This document shows, in pieces, positions 50,441 through 61,449 of a DNA stretch of 64,000 nt. This DNA comes from Leptidea sinapis (taxonomy: Eukaryota > Arthropoda > Insecta > Lepidoptera > Pieridae): contig NC_066297.1 in assembly GCF_905404315.1 (NCBI RefSeq), positions 992,001 to 1,056,000 of the forward strand, written 5' to 3'. The notes beneath the pieces were generated by a model, which was not told the DNA's origin, searched no databases, and saw only the letters and a list, made by a program, of their open reading frames with translations. The translations under genes were made by a program, and so were the position numbers. Within the stretch, counting starts at the first letter, position 1, and each line of letters opens with the position of its first letter.

Positions 50441-53062
50441 ACTAATGGGCTTTTCATGGGCTGCGTTCAAGCGGCAATTGACGACGTGCTTGCACAGATC
50501 CTCTCCGCTGAAATTGTAGTCTTGGGTGATTTCAACGGGCACAATGCCGAATGGCTTGGATCACGTACCACAGACTACGCAGGGCGATCTGTGCATGATT
50601 TTGCATTGGCGTACGGTCTGTCCCAATTAGTTGCGTCGCCAACGCGGCTCCCGGATGTGGATAGCCACATGCCGTCCTTATTAGATCTTCTGCTGACTAC
50701 ACATCCCTATGGTTACCAGGTCATTGTCAACGCCCCTCTCGGAACGTCCGACCATTGCCTGGTCAGGAGTGTAGTGCCTATCCGACGTCCACGTCGCAGA
50801 CCACCAGAGACCCGCCGCGTTTGGCACTACAAGTCAGCAGATTGGGATAGGATGCGTTCCTTTTTTGCATCCTACCCTTGGAGCAGGGTTTGTTTCCCTT
50901 CGGATGATCCTAGTGCCTGCGCCGTTGCAGTAGCCGATGTGATACTACAGGGCATGGATATTTTTATACCAAGCTCTGTAGTACCGATCGGTGGCAGATC
51001 ACAGCCCTGGTTCGATGCGTCAGTTAAAGCAGCATCTGACTGCAAAAAACAGGCGTATCGAACTTGGGTTGCGGCGCTGGGCACAAACGATCCGAACTGC
51101 ATAGTTCTTAAGAGGAAATACAACCGTGCTTCCAGATTTTTTAAGCGGCAAATCGCCCGTGCAAAGTCACAACACGTTGTCAAAATCGGCGAGCAGCTTT
51201 CCAGTTACCCGACCGGAACACGCAAGTTCTGGTCGTTGTCGAAAGCTGCTCTTGGTACCTTCAGCCAGCCGTCCATGCCGCCGTTGCACATGAGGAATAA
51301 CACCCTGGCCCATACGGCAAAAGAGAAAGCCGATCTCCTGTGCGCTCTTTTCGCCTCCAACTCGACTCTTGACGACAACGGAAAAACACCGCCGACCATC
51401 CCGCGGTGTCAGAGCTCTATGTCTGAAGTACAGTTCAGATAGAAAACTGTTAGGCGAGCTCTGCTTTCGTTGGACGTCAGGAAGTCGAGCGGGCCGGATG
51501 GCATTTCTCTAATTGTGCTTAGAACGTGTGCCCCTGAGTTGACGCCGGTGCTAACGCGTTTATTCCGGCACTCTTATTCCAAAGGCGTAGTCCCTGACTC
51601 ATGGAAGTCAGCCCTTGTCCATCCGATCCAAAAAAAAGGAGACAGTTCGGATCCGGCAAACTACAGGCCTATTGCTATTACCTCCCTGCTCTCCAAAATC
51701 ATGGAGAGCATAATTAGCCGTCAGCTCTTGGTATACTTAGAGGGTCACCAGTTGATCAACAACCGACAATACGGCTTTCGCGATGGTCGGTCGGCAGGTG
51801 ATCTTCTGGTATACCTAACACATAGATGGGCTGCGGCTATTGAAAGCAAGGGGGAAGGCCTAGCAGTTAGCCTGGATATAGCGAAGGCCTTTGATCGTGT
51901 ATGGCACAAGGCGTTCCTCTCTAAACTTCCATCATTTGGGCTTCCCGAGAGCTTGTGCAAGTGGACCTCCAACTTCCTCACTGGGCGCAGCATACAGGTC
52001 GTTGTCGACGGACATTGCTCGAACCCGAAGCCCGTGAATGCTGGAGTGCCCCAAGGCTGTGTGCTATCTCCTACGCTGTTTCTTCTGCATATCAATGATA
52101 TGTTGGACACATCCAACATTCATTGCTATGCAGATGACAGCACTGGTGATGCCGTATACACGGGCCATGCACGTCTCTCTCGGGAAATCGTCGACCAGTG
52201 CCGGGAGAAACTTGTGTCTTCTATCGAGTCCTCTCTTGAGAAGGTCGCGGAATGGGGTAAATTGAACCTTGTCCAATTTAACCCCCAGAAGACTCAAGTT
52301 TGCGCGTTTACCACTAAAAAAACCCCATTTGTCGCATCACCGCTCTTTGACAACACTTCCCTAAAAGCCTCGCCTAGTATCGGAATACTGGGTCTTGAAA
52401 TCTCGAGCGATTGCCAATTCCGTGGCCATCTGGAGGGCAAAGCCAAATTGGCTTCAAAGAAACTGGGCGTCATTAATAGAGCACGGCAATACTTCAAGCC
52501 GGCCCACATTCTAGCGCTGTACAAAGCGCAGGTCCGGCCACACATGGAGTATTGCTGTCATCTCTGGTCTGGCGCACCCCAGTTTCGGCTCGATCCATTA
52601 GACCGCGTGCAACGCAGAGCAGCTCGAATTGTCGGGGACCCAGTGCTCTGCGAACGGCTGGATCAATTGGCGTTGCGTACAGACGTCGCTTCATTGTGTG
52701 TCTTCTACCGCATTTATCACGGGGAGTGTTCCGAAGAGCTGCTTAACCTGATTCCCGCCGCCGAATTCCACCTTCGCACGAATCGCCACAAGTTAAGATA
52801 TCATCCCCACCATCTGGATGTGTGGCGGTCCTCCACAGTGCGGTTTTTAAGGAGCTTTCTTTCGCGTACTACAACGCTGTGAAATGAGCTTCCTTGTGCG
52901 TTGTTTCCGGGACGATACGACATGGGTACCTTCAAAAAAAGCGCGTACACCTTCCTTAAAGGCCGGCAACGCTCCTGTGATTCCTCTGGTGTTGCAAGAG
53001 AGTGTGGGCGGCGGTGATCACTTAACAACAGGTGACCCGTACGCTCGTTTGTCCTCCTATAC
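50441..53062 (+). mobile_element. Jockey-like LINE, 5'-truncated, best-preserved element
   Basis: About 2.6 kb: partial endonuclease, full RT, C-terminus and 3' UTR ending 'tttgtcctcctatacca'. The usual A tract is missing. No frameshift across 2.55 kb. The same 3' end recurs at 32484, 37125, 43819, 44587, 55975, 56352 and 58060. Confidence 0.88.
50456..53017 (+). pseudogene. Endonuclease-reverse transcriptase, two nonsense codons
   Basis: Single frame. Endonuclease C-terminal half: VVLGDFNGHNAEW (catalytic Asp/Asn region), LDLLLTTHP, GTSDHCLV. Linker, then TAG at 51440-51442 where CAG is likely. RT: DVRKSSGPDGIS, NYRPIAITSLLSK, YGFRDGRSAGD, SLDIAKAFDRVWH (first Asp), AGVPQGCVLSP, and CYADDSTGDA with YADD intact at 52129-52140. 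TGA at 52880-52882 replaces the Trp of KLWNELP. The natural end is 53015-53017 after VARECGRR. The start at 50456 is only the first ATG in the truncated region; the true N-terminus (rest of the endonuclease, and ORF1) is absent. Confidence 0.9.
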
Positions 53063-53069
53063 CACAGTG

Positions 53070-53490
53070 CGTAACCATCACTCATGAGGTTCTAAATTAA
53101 ACTAATTTGTGTCATAGTTTTGTGATAATTAATACAGTTATAACGTGAGGGTAGTTTTAAATTGCACAAATAAACACCTAATCTCCTAACGTCGTCAAGC
53201 TCACGTATTAAAACACACGTTTACAAATTTCAATCAATCAAGTGTGTAGTGTGTGGCTGTGCAGTAAAAGAATGTCTATACATCGCGGGGAACCCTAGTT
53301 CAATTCCAAGAAATTATTTTAAATGAACAATTTTAATAATATTTTATTATTTTTTAAATTGAAGTTTAATATAATTATTTTTTGGTCTATTCAGTTTTTT
53401 TTAAATAATATATTGAGTACTGATAGTACCTAATTAGATTATATACTAAAGATGAAATTAATCTATGAACAAAGAAACTATGAACATTAC
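53070..53490. other. No recognisable feature
   Basis: AT-rich spacer between two LINEs. Confidence 0.4.
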
Positions 53491-53494
53491 TGTT

Positions 53495-54925
53495 CGTAAG
53501 AAGTTGCTTTGCCAAAATCTTTAAAAGGCTTGTGTATACACATGTTTTTAACTATCTGAAGCCCATCTTAAGCTCACGTCAGCACGGTTTCTTTGCGGTT
53601 CGTTCAACTGTTTCTAACTTACTTGTATATACTTCATTCCTATGTGACACAATTAAAGATAAGAGTCAGGTTGATTCAATATATACAGATTTTGCGAAAG
53701 CTTTTGACTACGTTCACCATTCAGTGCTTTTATGCAAGCTACATCACCAGGGAATTCATGGTAATCTTCACAGATGGTTCACATCTTATTTATCAAATTG
53801 TACGCAACTAGTTGCGTTAAGTGGCTTCGAGTCAATCCCGTTTCTTGCTAGCTCTGGCGTGCCTCAAGGCTCAAATCTTGGTCCTTTGCTTTTTTTGGCA
53901 TTTATAAATGATTTATTATCCAAAATTCGATGTGAGTGCCTGGCGTACGCTGATGATATAAAAATCTTTCGTAAAATAAATGGACCAGAAGACTGCTCAT
54001 TGCTCCAAAGGACCATCCACACTATTTTGTAGTTGTGTAAAAGTAACCGCATGAAGCTGAATATAAAAAAGTGTCAACTGATTTCATTTACTCGCAAGAA
54101 AAATCCATTTATTCATGATTATGTTATCGACGGCAATGTTCTAGATCGTGTGAATGTGATAAGGGACTTGGGATTCATATTTAATTCGGAATTATTAAAG
54201 CCATTATAATGATATGTGTTCAAAGGCAAATAGGACGTTAAGCTTTGTTAGCAGAATCGCCAGACCTGAGAGGAAAACTCCTGGATATTATTATACAATG
54301 GTTTAGTGAGAAGTATCCTGGAGCATTGCCCAGTGATTTGGTCTCCAATTTATAATGTTCACCGTGATAGAATAGAGTCAATTCAGCGGCGGTCTGTAAG
54401 AGTTCTTTGTAGCAGGTTGGGTGTCAGACGTAAAATTCCCGAATACTCTGAGCACTTACGTAAATTTAACTTGCATAGTCTTTATAAGCGAAGATGGGTA
54501 TCTGATATGTGCGTCTTACATAACATTGCGAATGGTGTTATGGATAGCCCTCTATTAAGTTTGATAAACTTTAAAGTGCCAACACGTATATCTGTACGTA
54601 TTCCATGTCTATTTTCGATCAATTCCTCAAATAATAATGTATCGCATAACAAGCTGATTTTGATATATTCTTTACAAATATAAACTTGTTTAACATTACT
54701 TTCTATAGAACTTGCTAGTTTACGTAAAATAATTTAATGTTTAGCTTAAATTTCATCATAATGTAATTTCTGTTGTGTCCACTTATTATTTTTTACTGTA
54801 TTTGGTGAATGATGTGTACAATTTTAATTGGTTCTCAGGATCATAAAAATATGCTGTAATTGTAATTAGATGATAGTTTTATCTTGTTATCTGTTATTGT
54901 ACCTACTTGTAAATAAATGTTACCA
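53495..54925 (+). pseudogene. LINE reverse transcriptase, 5'-truncated, decayed
   Basis: Starts at LPK-type sequence and YTHVFNYLKPILSSRQHGF, then YTDFAKAFDYVHHSVL (first Asp), SSGVPQGSNLGPLLFLAFIN, and CLAYADDIKIF (YADD at 53946-53957). Stop TAG at 54030, then frameshifts through 54190-54300. The C-terminus is open again at 54306-54683 (RSILEHCPVIWSPIYNVHRD, RIESIQRRSVRVLC). UTR to a 'gtaaataaatgttacc' end. CR1/jockey-group; no closer clade claimed. Confidence 0.8.
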
Positions 54926-54929
54926 TCAG

Positions 54930-55365
54930 CGAGGAAACAACTCATGCCAAACTCCTGAGAATGCCTCGTGAATAGGTTAAACATGATTGAATTGATTGCA
55001 GCAGTAAGAAGCAGTTTACATTAACAATAAACCCAGACCATAGTAGGTGCATGGAGTAACAGAACTTAGGGAGATTAACACTAAATATAATTCAATAAAT
55101 AACCCATGATTCAATGATTTTTCTGTGTTTCGATGAAGAAAGGGACATTTAAGCTTGGGAGTCCCGTGTTCTTATAACTTCAGTAGAATCTTTATCGATG
55201 TGATATAAAAAAATATATCATAAATAAATAATACGTATTCTTAATATATTTAGTACCTTTATAATATTATATTATAATGTTTGTTTTATTATTTATACTT
55301 ATTTTATATAACTATTTCACACATATTTTCTCATGCGGTATTCACCTCAAATTCATTTATCTAAG
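54930..55365. other. No recognisable feature
   Basis: AT-rich. Confidence 0.4.
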
Positions 55366-55369
55366 ACCT

Positions 55370-55895
55370 TTATCTTCTTCTTCTTGAAGTGCCATCTCCT
55401 ACCGGAGGTCGGCTATCATAAGTGCTATTTTTATTTTTGACACAGCAGCTCGGAACAGGGATTCTGTGCTAAGGTTGAACCATGTCCGGAGGACGCTTTC
55501 CCTGGATTTTCCCTTGCATGATGAGTTGGAGCAGGTTGTATTTATCATTACGCATTATGTGACCAAAGTACCTGCAGCTTACTTTTCTTGACAGTATTCG
55601 AGATCTCTATCTTTTTGTTCATCATCTACAAAACTCTTTCATTCGATATTCTATCCGTCCACGATGTCTTCAGAATTCTTAGGTACACCCACATTTCAAA
55701 GGTCTCTAAGCGGTTGCTCATATTTTGGGTTAAGGTCCATGATTCTACACCGTACAAAAGAACCGGAAACACATAGCAACGTGCCAACCGCACTCTGGTA
55801 GATATCTTCAACAATCGATTGCAGAGGAGATGGCTTAGCTTCAGAAAAGCGTTACGCGCCTGCTCTATCCGGCACTTGATTTCAATGCTGTGTAA
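55370..55895 (-). pseudogene. RTE-like LINE, C-terminal third
   Basis: On minus: IKCRIEQARNAFLKLSHLLC, LARCYVFPVLLYGVESWTL, LETFEMWVYLRILKTSWTD, RISNERVL, then (one stop) HIMR-like and LLQLIMQGK. This is the typical RTE order after the RT core. Broken by frameshifts. Confidence 0.75.
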
Positions 55896-55974
55896 TAATT
55901 AACGCAGCCGGCTGCGTTGGCATGAATGACCACCACCTCCCTCTCATCGTTGTCCGGGAGGGTAACCCTATCTC

Positions 55975-56140
55975 CTTTTTTTTTATGGAAAAGGAGGACA
56001 AACGAGCCTACGGGTCACCTGGTGTTAGGTGATTACCGCCGCCCACATTCTCTTGCAAAACCAGAGGAATCGCAGGAACGTTGCCGGCCTTTAAGGAAGG
56101 TGTATGCGGTTTTTTTCAAGGTACCCCAGTCGTTTCCTTT
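55975..56140 (-). mobile_element. Jockey-like 3' end, left half of an inverted pair
   Basis: 'tttttatggaaaaggaggac' to 'ggtaccccagtcgtttcc'. Opposed by the next copy; the spacer 56145-56345 is unique (includes 'cttagggggtgtggttcaag'). Confidence 0.8.
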
Positions 56141-56351
56141 GTTGGGTGCAAAAAAAGCAATTATAAGTGTGAAAAACATAGCATTTAAATATCTGTGCAT
56201 TTTAAAAAGCGCGAGCCTTAGGGGGTGTGGTTCAAGTGAAATCTCACGATATCTCACCAAGGTAGGGGATATATTTGGATACAAGGAGGGGTAATATTTG
56301 GATGCCACATCGATAATAGTTAATATGATTATATAAGAAGTGTACCAAGAA

Positions 56352-56465
56352 TTCCTTAAAGGCCGACAACGCCCCTGTGGTTCCTCTGGTGTTGCGTGGA
56401 CGGCGGTGATCACTTAACACCTGGTGACCCGTACGCTCGTTAGTCCTTCTTTTAAATGAATAAAA
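56352..56465 (+). mobile_element. Jockey-like 3' end, right half of an inverted pair
   Basis: 'ttccttaaaggccgacaacg' to 'acgctcgttagtccttcttt' and an A run. With 55975-56140 it forms a foldback whose arms are both LINE tails. Confidence 0.75.
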
Positions 56466-56619
56466 AAATTGCTGCCACGGTTGGGGTTTCTGACTGAATG
56501 TTGTTTTGAATTTCACATTTCTATTGATATCTTGAACTTCATTTAAGTTAATCGAAACTTGAAATAAATTTATATCTAATACTATTACAGGAGCAAAAAT
56601 TACTATAATTTGCATGTAT

Positions 56620-56900
56620 AGCAGGACGTTCAGCTTATAGTAATTGATAGGCCTTGCCCATTACAATAGAATGCCGCTAAGGATTCTTGAAAAACCCAAA
56701 AATTCTGAGCGGCACTACATTGCGCTCGTCACCTTGAGACATGAGATGTTAAGTCGCATTTTCCCAGTAATTTCACTAGCTACGGCGCCCTTAAGACCGG
56801 AACACAGTAATGCTTAAACATTACTGCTTCACGGCAGAAATAGCCGCCGTCTGGTATCCATAATCTAGCCGGCATCCTGTGCAATGAAGCCTCCCACAGG
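56620..56900 (-). mobile_element. SINE A copy
   Basis: 'gcaggacgttcagcttatag' to 'agcctcccacagg'. Stem tgccgct...gagcggca retained in part. Confidence 0.85.
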
Positions 56901-56902
56901 TT

Positions 56903-56962
56903 GCGGTGACCATCAGGTGACCCGTTTGTAGGAGCGTTTGTCCCACTCTTCCATAAAAAAAT
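56903..56962 (+). mobile_element. Jockey-like/SINE hybrid tail
   Basis: 'gcggtgaccatcaggtgacc', 'cgtttgtcccactcttccat' and an A run, directly after a SINE 5' end. The sequence is intermediate between the two tails. Confidence 0.5.
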
Positions 56963-57124
56963 ACATTACGTATCGTGCATACTTCCACGAGGTGTTTTAA
57001 AGGTAATGAAAACAATCAATCTTCATAACGAGTTGTCAAGTTATTTATAAATGCCATTCGTAAGTTATTCTGCTCATATTAACGCTTACCAATGTCAACA
57101 TAATAATTATAAACAATACTACAA

Positions 57125-57365
57125 TTTAACGTTACGATTTTGGAGGCATGCAGCCGGTATCAGCTCGAACCATTTGATCGCGTGACAGCTGCTCGAATTG
57201 TCAGGGATCCAGGGTTCTGTGAAGCTGGCGTTGCGAGGAGACATCGTTTGATTGTGTGACTTTTACCGCATTACAGGGAGTATTCCGAAGAGCTGTTTGA
57301 TCTTATTCCTGCCTCCGTATTCCACCTTCGCACAACACGTCACAAATTAGAATATAATCCTAACC
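57125..57365 (+). pseudogene. Jockey-like RT C-terminal fragment
   Basis: Matches 52565-52795: 'gctcgaattgtcagggatcc', 'gggagtattccgaagagctg', 'attccaccttcgcacaacac', with deletions. Ends before the last coding part. Bases 57370-57880 hold nothing recognisable. Confidence 0.65.
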
Positions 57366-57889
57366 AACCTTACTACAAATTTATCGATACTGAATTTAAA
57401 ATAAAGTAAAATAAAAATAAAGTAACACCATGTGTGTGTTTGTTATACATGTAGGTAGGACAAATTAAATACAAGGGATCTAAATATTTTCAGTTTTTTC
57501 GTAAGCTAATTCTCCTTGGTATTTACTGATTTTTATTTTCATATTCTTTGTACTTAAGTCTAATATGTTTATGCATAAAATTATATATTATATATATGAG
57601 ATGCCAGTCGTTCCGAAAACTTGGTATTAACTCTTAGGCGAGTTATGTTAAACGTGCGTTTCAATTAATTAGTGGCAAAACCCGGAGTATTGAGAACGTT
57701 TTTGTGCTTCTTCATTACACTAGCCAATATGAATAATTGTCGCTTCGTGGCTTCCTGAGAAAGGCTCGTTTAGCTCTCTCTAATATTATTAGATGAGATT
57801 TTGCAGCTCCTCCCCAGACTGTTATACAATACATAAATGACTGATTGACACAGTGCAATATAAATATATTTAAGCAATTGGCAATCAGC

Positions 57890-58045
57890 TTGGTTTATGA
57901 TATAAGTTTTGTAAGTCTTCCAGATAAGGATAAGATGTGCGACAAGAAGGTGAGTTTTTCATCCAATTGGACTCCCAGGTACCGTAATTCTGTCGTCCTC
58001 TGTATCTTTGGACAAAAGCATGGTGATTCTGCTGCTTTATCACAT
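57890..58045 (-). pseudogene. RT 'thumb' fragment of another LINE
   Basis: On minus: TTELRYLGVQLDEKLTFLSH, a motif placed after the YADD core in R1/jockey-group elements (RYLGV.LD..L....H). Confidence 0.5.
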
Positions 58046-58059
58046 CTATTATGTTGTTG

Positions 58060-58312
58060 TAAGCTGGATGTGTGGCGTTCCTCCACAGTACGATTTTCAA
58101 TGAACTTTCTTCCATGTACAAACAAGCTGTGGAACTTTCTTGTCCGGTAATTCCGAGACGAAACGACATGGGTACCTTCAAAAAAAGCGCCTACACCTTC
58201 GGCAATTCTCTTGAGATCCCTGTGGTGTTGCAAGAGAATGTGGGCGGCGGTGATCACTTAACACCAGGTGACCCGTATGCTCGTTTGTCCTCGTTTTCCA
58301 CAAAAAAAATAC
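58060..58312 (+). mobile_element. Jockey-like LINE 3' end
   Basis: 'ctggatgtgtggcgttcctc' to 'gtttgtcctcgttttccaca' and eight A. More diverged than 37125, with small deletions. Confidence 0.8.
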
Positions 58313-58354
58313 CCATAGATGCATGTTGGAGCGTAGAGGACTGCATAGCACACT

Positions 58355-58504
58355 GTTGTTAAGTATACAAAAAAATCTCCAGCAGATCGACCATGACGAA
58401 AAACGTACCATTGGTTCAACTGGTGACTCCCCAGGTACACCAAGAGTTGGTCGGAAGTTAGCCGGATTTGAGCTATCACCTTTTTTAGGGATCTTAACGT
58501 GCAA
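58355..58504 (-). pseudogene. Jockey-like RT fragment with internal deletion
   Basis: On minus: IPKKGDSSNPANFRP, a deletion of about 75 bases, LGSHQLNQWYVFRHGRSAGD, FFVYLT. Same block as 51620-51830. Confidence 0.65.
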
Positions 58505-58569
58505 GAAAAACCTAGCTTACCGAACTATTCTGCTAACCAAGCTGTCTAAATTATCTATGCCTTTAAGTT

Positions 58570-58860
58570 TTGACAACTCTCGTCATGTACGCCGAAGCGT
58601 TGCTACGCGACACTGCCCCCTCCCAAGACATGATCGTCCCGATCGTCCGTCATCGTTGCTTCCGTAGTACTTACCCGATGGACATGTACGATTCTTCGAT
58701 GGGTACGCTGGTTCCCGACAGTCACATCATTTATCCTTGTGATTACTTTGTATGGCCCCTCCCAACTTTATTGGAGCTTCGGAGACTTCCCCTTTCGCCT
58801 TGTGTAACCAAACCAGGTTTCCCTCTTTAAAACTAGGAACATTAGCTCTTCAATCGCAGC
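58570..58860 (-). pseudogene. Ty3/gypsy LTR-retrotransposon integrase C-terminus
   Basis: On minus: FKEGNLVWLH, then after a one-base shift GPYKVITRINDVT, and RRIVHVHR. The GPY motif with EG.LVWL upstream is the GPY/F module at the C-terminus of Ty3/gypsy integrases. No long terminal repeat, protease or RT found nearby, so only this scrap remains. Confidence 0.65.
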
Positions 58861-58864
58861 TGGT

Positions 58865-59475
58865 CATCATCCGTTCACTTACCTTAAGACCAGGATTTCC
58901 GCCGTAAAGCTCTACACCATAGGATGGTCGGCAGTGTCTTTATAGTGCCTTTAAGAATGGAGTCTAACAGAATCATGCAAACAGTTTCAACATCGAAAAA
59001 GAAAAACTGAGAGTTAAAGGGATTACTATTGTTGATTTAACAAAGGCGAAATTAAAGAAATAAAAAATGATAACTGACATTTGAAAGCATGCTTAAAAGA
59101 ATTAAAAAATAAGAATATAAATTGAAGAAACAAGGGAATGAGTTATCATGTTGTGTTTGTGAAAGGTGCTTCAAATGAAACTGAATGCAATACAAAGTGT
59201 GGCCATTAGAATTGCAGTTTCAAAAAATATCGAAATATTCCCAAAGAATGCTACGAAAAAACCACTGATTTGATTCAGTTAAAATGTTCGTGTTGTCTCC
59301 AACAGCAATATTTTTATCTCGTTAATTGAAGCTAGTTCTTGGCAAAAGCCTTAACCACAATATACAGATGTTTCACATTTTAGATTTATAATATGAACGA
59401 TTTATAATTTTAGATTTATAATAAACAATTTAAAACTGTACAAATATTGGATTGTACAACTGTACAAATATAAGA
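58865..59475. other. No recognisable feature
   Basis: Mixed composition; may include more of the decayed LTR element but no motif is readable. Confidence 0.3.
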
Positions 59476-59479
59476 TAGA

Positions 59480-60360
59480 TTATTAACTATACCAAATGTC
59501 AAAAATGTAGATGCGAATATTTTATTAAATGGAGAGGTGGTAAAACCAGTGGAATCTGCTATTTTTATTTGCATAACTCTTGATTCCAAATTGCAGTGGG
59601 GCCCCCATATTGAAGGATTGGTGAATAGGCTTAGTTCTGCAGCATATGCGGTTGAGAAAATTAGACGGTTAACTGACATAGATACGGCGAGATTAGTATA
59701 TTTTAGTTATTTTCATAGTATTATGTCCTATAGTATATTGTTATCTTTGTGCTGCAGAAGAGGGCTATTCGCGCGATTTATAACCTAGGTCCTAAAGAAT
59801 CATTAAGAGAAAAATTTAAAGAAATAAACATTTTGACTGTTGCTTCTCAATACATTTTTGATAATGTTTTGTAAGTTCATAAGCACATTGAGGAATTTTC
59901 TAGAAACTGTGACATTCATAATGTTAACACGATGAACAAACATAAACTTGTTATGCCTACTACTCGGTTGGGTCGAGTTAGTAAGTCTTTTGTTGGGCGA
60001 TGTATATGCTTCTACAATATGATCCCAGAAAATGTACAAAACAAATGTGTTACAAAATTTAAAAGACATATTAAAAAACGTTTGTGTGGGAAAGGTTATT
60101 ATGGCATAAACGATTTTCTTAATGACACCACGGACTGGGAATAAAGCGAACACCCTCAGGCTCTTTAATTATACATTTTTATTGTACGATATTACATTGT
60201 AAACCATATTTTATATTTAAAAAAGAAGCCCGCTGAGTTTCTTGCGCCCGTTCTTCTCAGGTCTGACGCAGTCTCTTTTGAATGGGTGGTAGATTTTGAC
60301 GTTCAATAAGTGATTTTAAATCCTATTTTGAATAAAAATATTTGAATTTAAATTTCAATA
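59480..60360 (+). pseudogene. CR1-like LINE, longest C-terminal copy
   Basis: Reads LNGEVVKPVESAIFICITLD and SKLQWGPHIEGLVNRLSSAA (the thumb region missing from other copies), then a deletion of about 40 bases at LSYSILL, then RAIRAIYNLGP-type sequence in another frame, stops, and an intact end (KHKLVMPTTRLGRVSKSFVG, KRLCGKGYYGINDFLND). UTR and 'atatttgaatttaaatttc' tail. Confidence 0.75.
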
Positions 60361-60611
60361 CTTAATATCTTTTACTTTTTAGATTATCAAGGTGAATGTA
60401 CTTAGCCTTATAATATATACCGACGCCTAAATAATTTGAGGACGGAATAATCCAATCCGGATATATGCGGAATCGGAACTGAAATATTTTAACGACGTGA
60501 TATATCTAATTATAGCAAAACATTATTCATAACAAGACTATGTTTTATAATTATATTTACTATACTTACTATGATTACCTGAAGTAAAAGTATCACAACA
60601 TATATTGTTTA

Positions 60612-60656
60612 CTAGCTGACCCGACAGACGTCGTTCTGTACAAAATATGGCGATGT
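60612..60656 (-). mobile_element. Helitron 3'-end scrap
   Basis: 'ctagctgacccgacagacgt' preceded by A, about 45 bases only, next to a SINE. Confidence 0.5.
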
Positions 60657-60673
60657 GCTACCTGTCTCTAACA

Positions 60674-60977
60674 TTTTTTTTAATGACAGTAAGGTTCAGC
60701 AGATTCTAATTGATACGCAGAGTTCAGCAGATTTTAATTGATACGCCCTGCCCATAACAATGCAATGCGGCTCAGGATTCTAGAATAACGCAAAAAACCT
60801 GAATGGCACTACAATTGCGTTCGTCACCTTGAGACATAAGATGTTAAGTCTCATTTGCCCAGTAAATTCACTAGCTATGGTGCCCTTCAGACCGACACAC
60901 AGTAATGCTTAAACATTACTACTTCAAGAATAGGCGCCCATAATCTAGCGGGCATCCTGTGCAAAGGAGCCTCCCGT
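60674..60977 (-). mobile_element. SINE A copy with internal duplication
   Basis: Reverse copy in which 'gttcagcagatt' plus 'aattgatacgc' occurs twice in tandem (60694-60718 and 60722-60746). The 5' side ends 'ggagcctcccg'. Confidence 0.8.
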
Positions 60978-61244
60978 TTGAACTGCCAAACAACTGATCA
61001 TATCAGTTAAGTTTTTTAAGTTTCTGCGCATTTTTTTGTAATTTATTTAAATGTGCGAACCTTCTACGAAGTATTTGAAAACGTTTAACAAAAAGATAAA
61101 TGAAATCGGTAAAGCAGTTCTCAAATTATAGCGTGACCGGGATATCTATGGGTTCTCTTCTATATTTATAGAAGATTACATAATGGAAATTTAATTACGA
61201 ATACAATTTTCTTAAATCGTTCGTTTAAATTTCTTTCTCTTGCC

Positions 61245-61440
61245 TTACACTGAAGTGGTTCACTAGCTATTTAAGTGGCCGAAAAAAGTGTCTGCGTGTA
61301 AGCCGATACATTAGTAAACTACAAGTGGTTGCAGTGGGTGTGCCACAAGGTTTGATCTTGGGTCCAATACTGTTTCTAATGTTTACTTAAATTGAATATT
61401 GAAAACGCAGATATCATTTGCTATGCTTACTACACCGTAA
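61245..61440 (+). pseudogene. LINE RT core fragment
   Basis: LKWFTSYLSGRKKCLRVS, VAVGVPQGLILGPILFLMFT, a stop, and then ICYAYYT where YADDT is expected. Old. Confidence 0.65.
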
Positions 61441-61449
61441 GTAAGGAAG

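Noticed and set aside
50441..50456. True start of the jockey-like protein at 50456
   Set aside because: The endonuclease is missing its N-terminal half and upstream DNA is unrelated. The ATG is just the first one in a truncated copy.
51745..52119. 124-codon minus-strand frame (and other antisense frames) within the jockey-like RT
   Set aside because: Shadow of a long GC-richer coding frame; no support on that strand.
58060..58504. Twin-priming inversion of one jockey-like insertion
   Set aside because: The inverted RT piece lies beyond the A tract of the 3' piece, the wrong side for twin priming. Two separate events are more likely.
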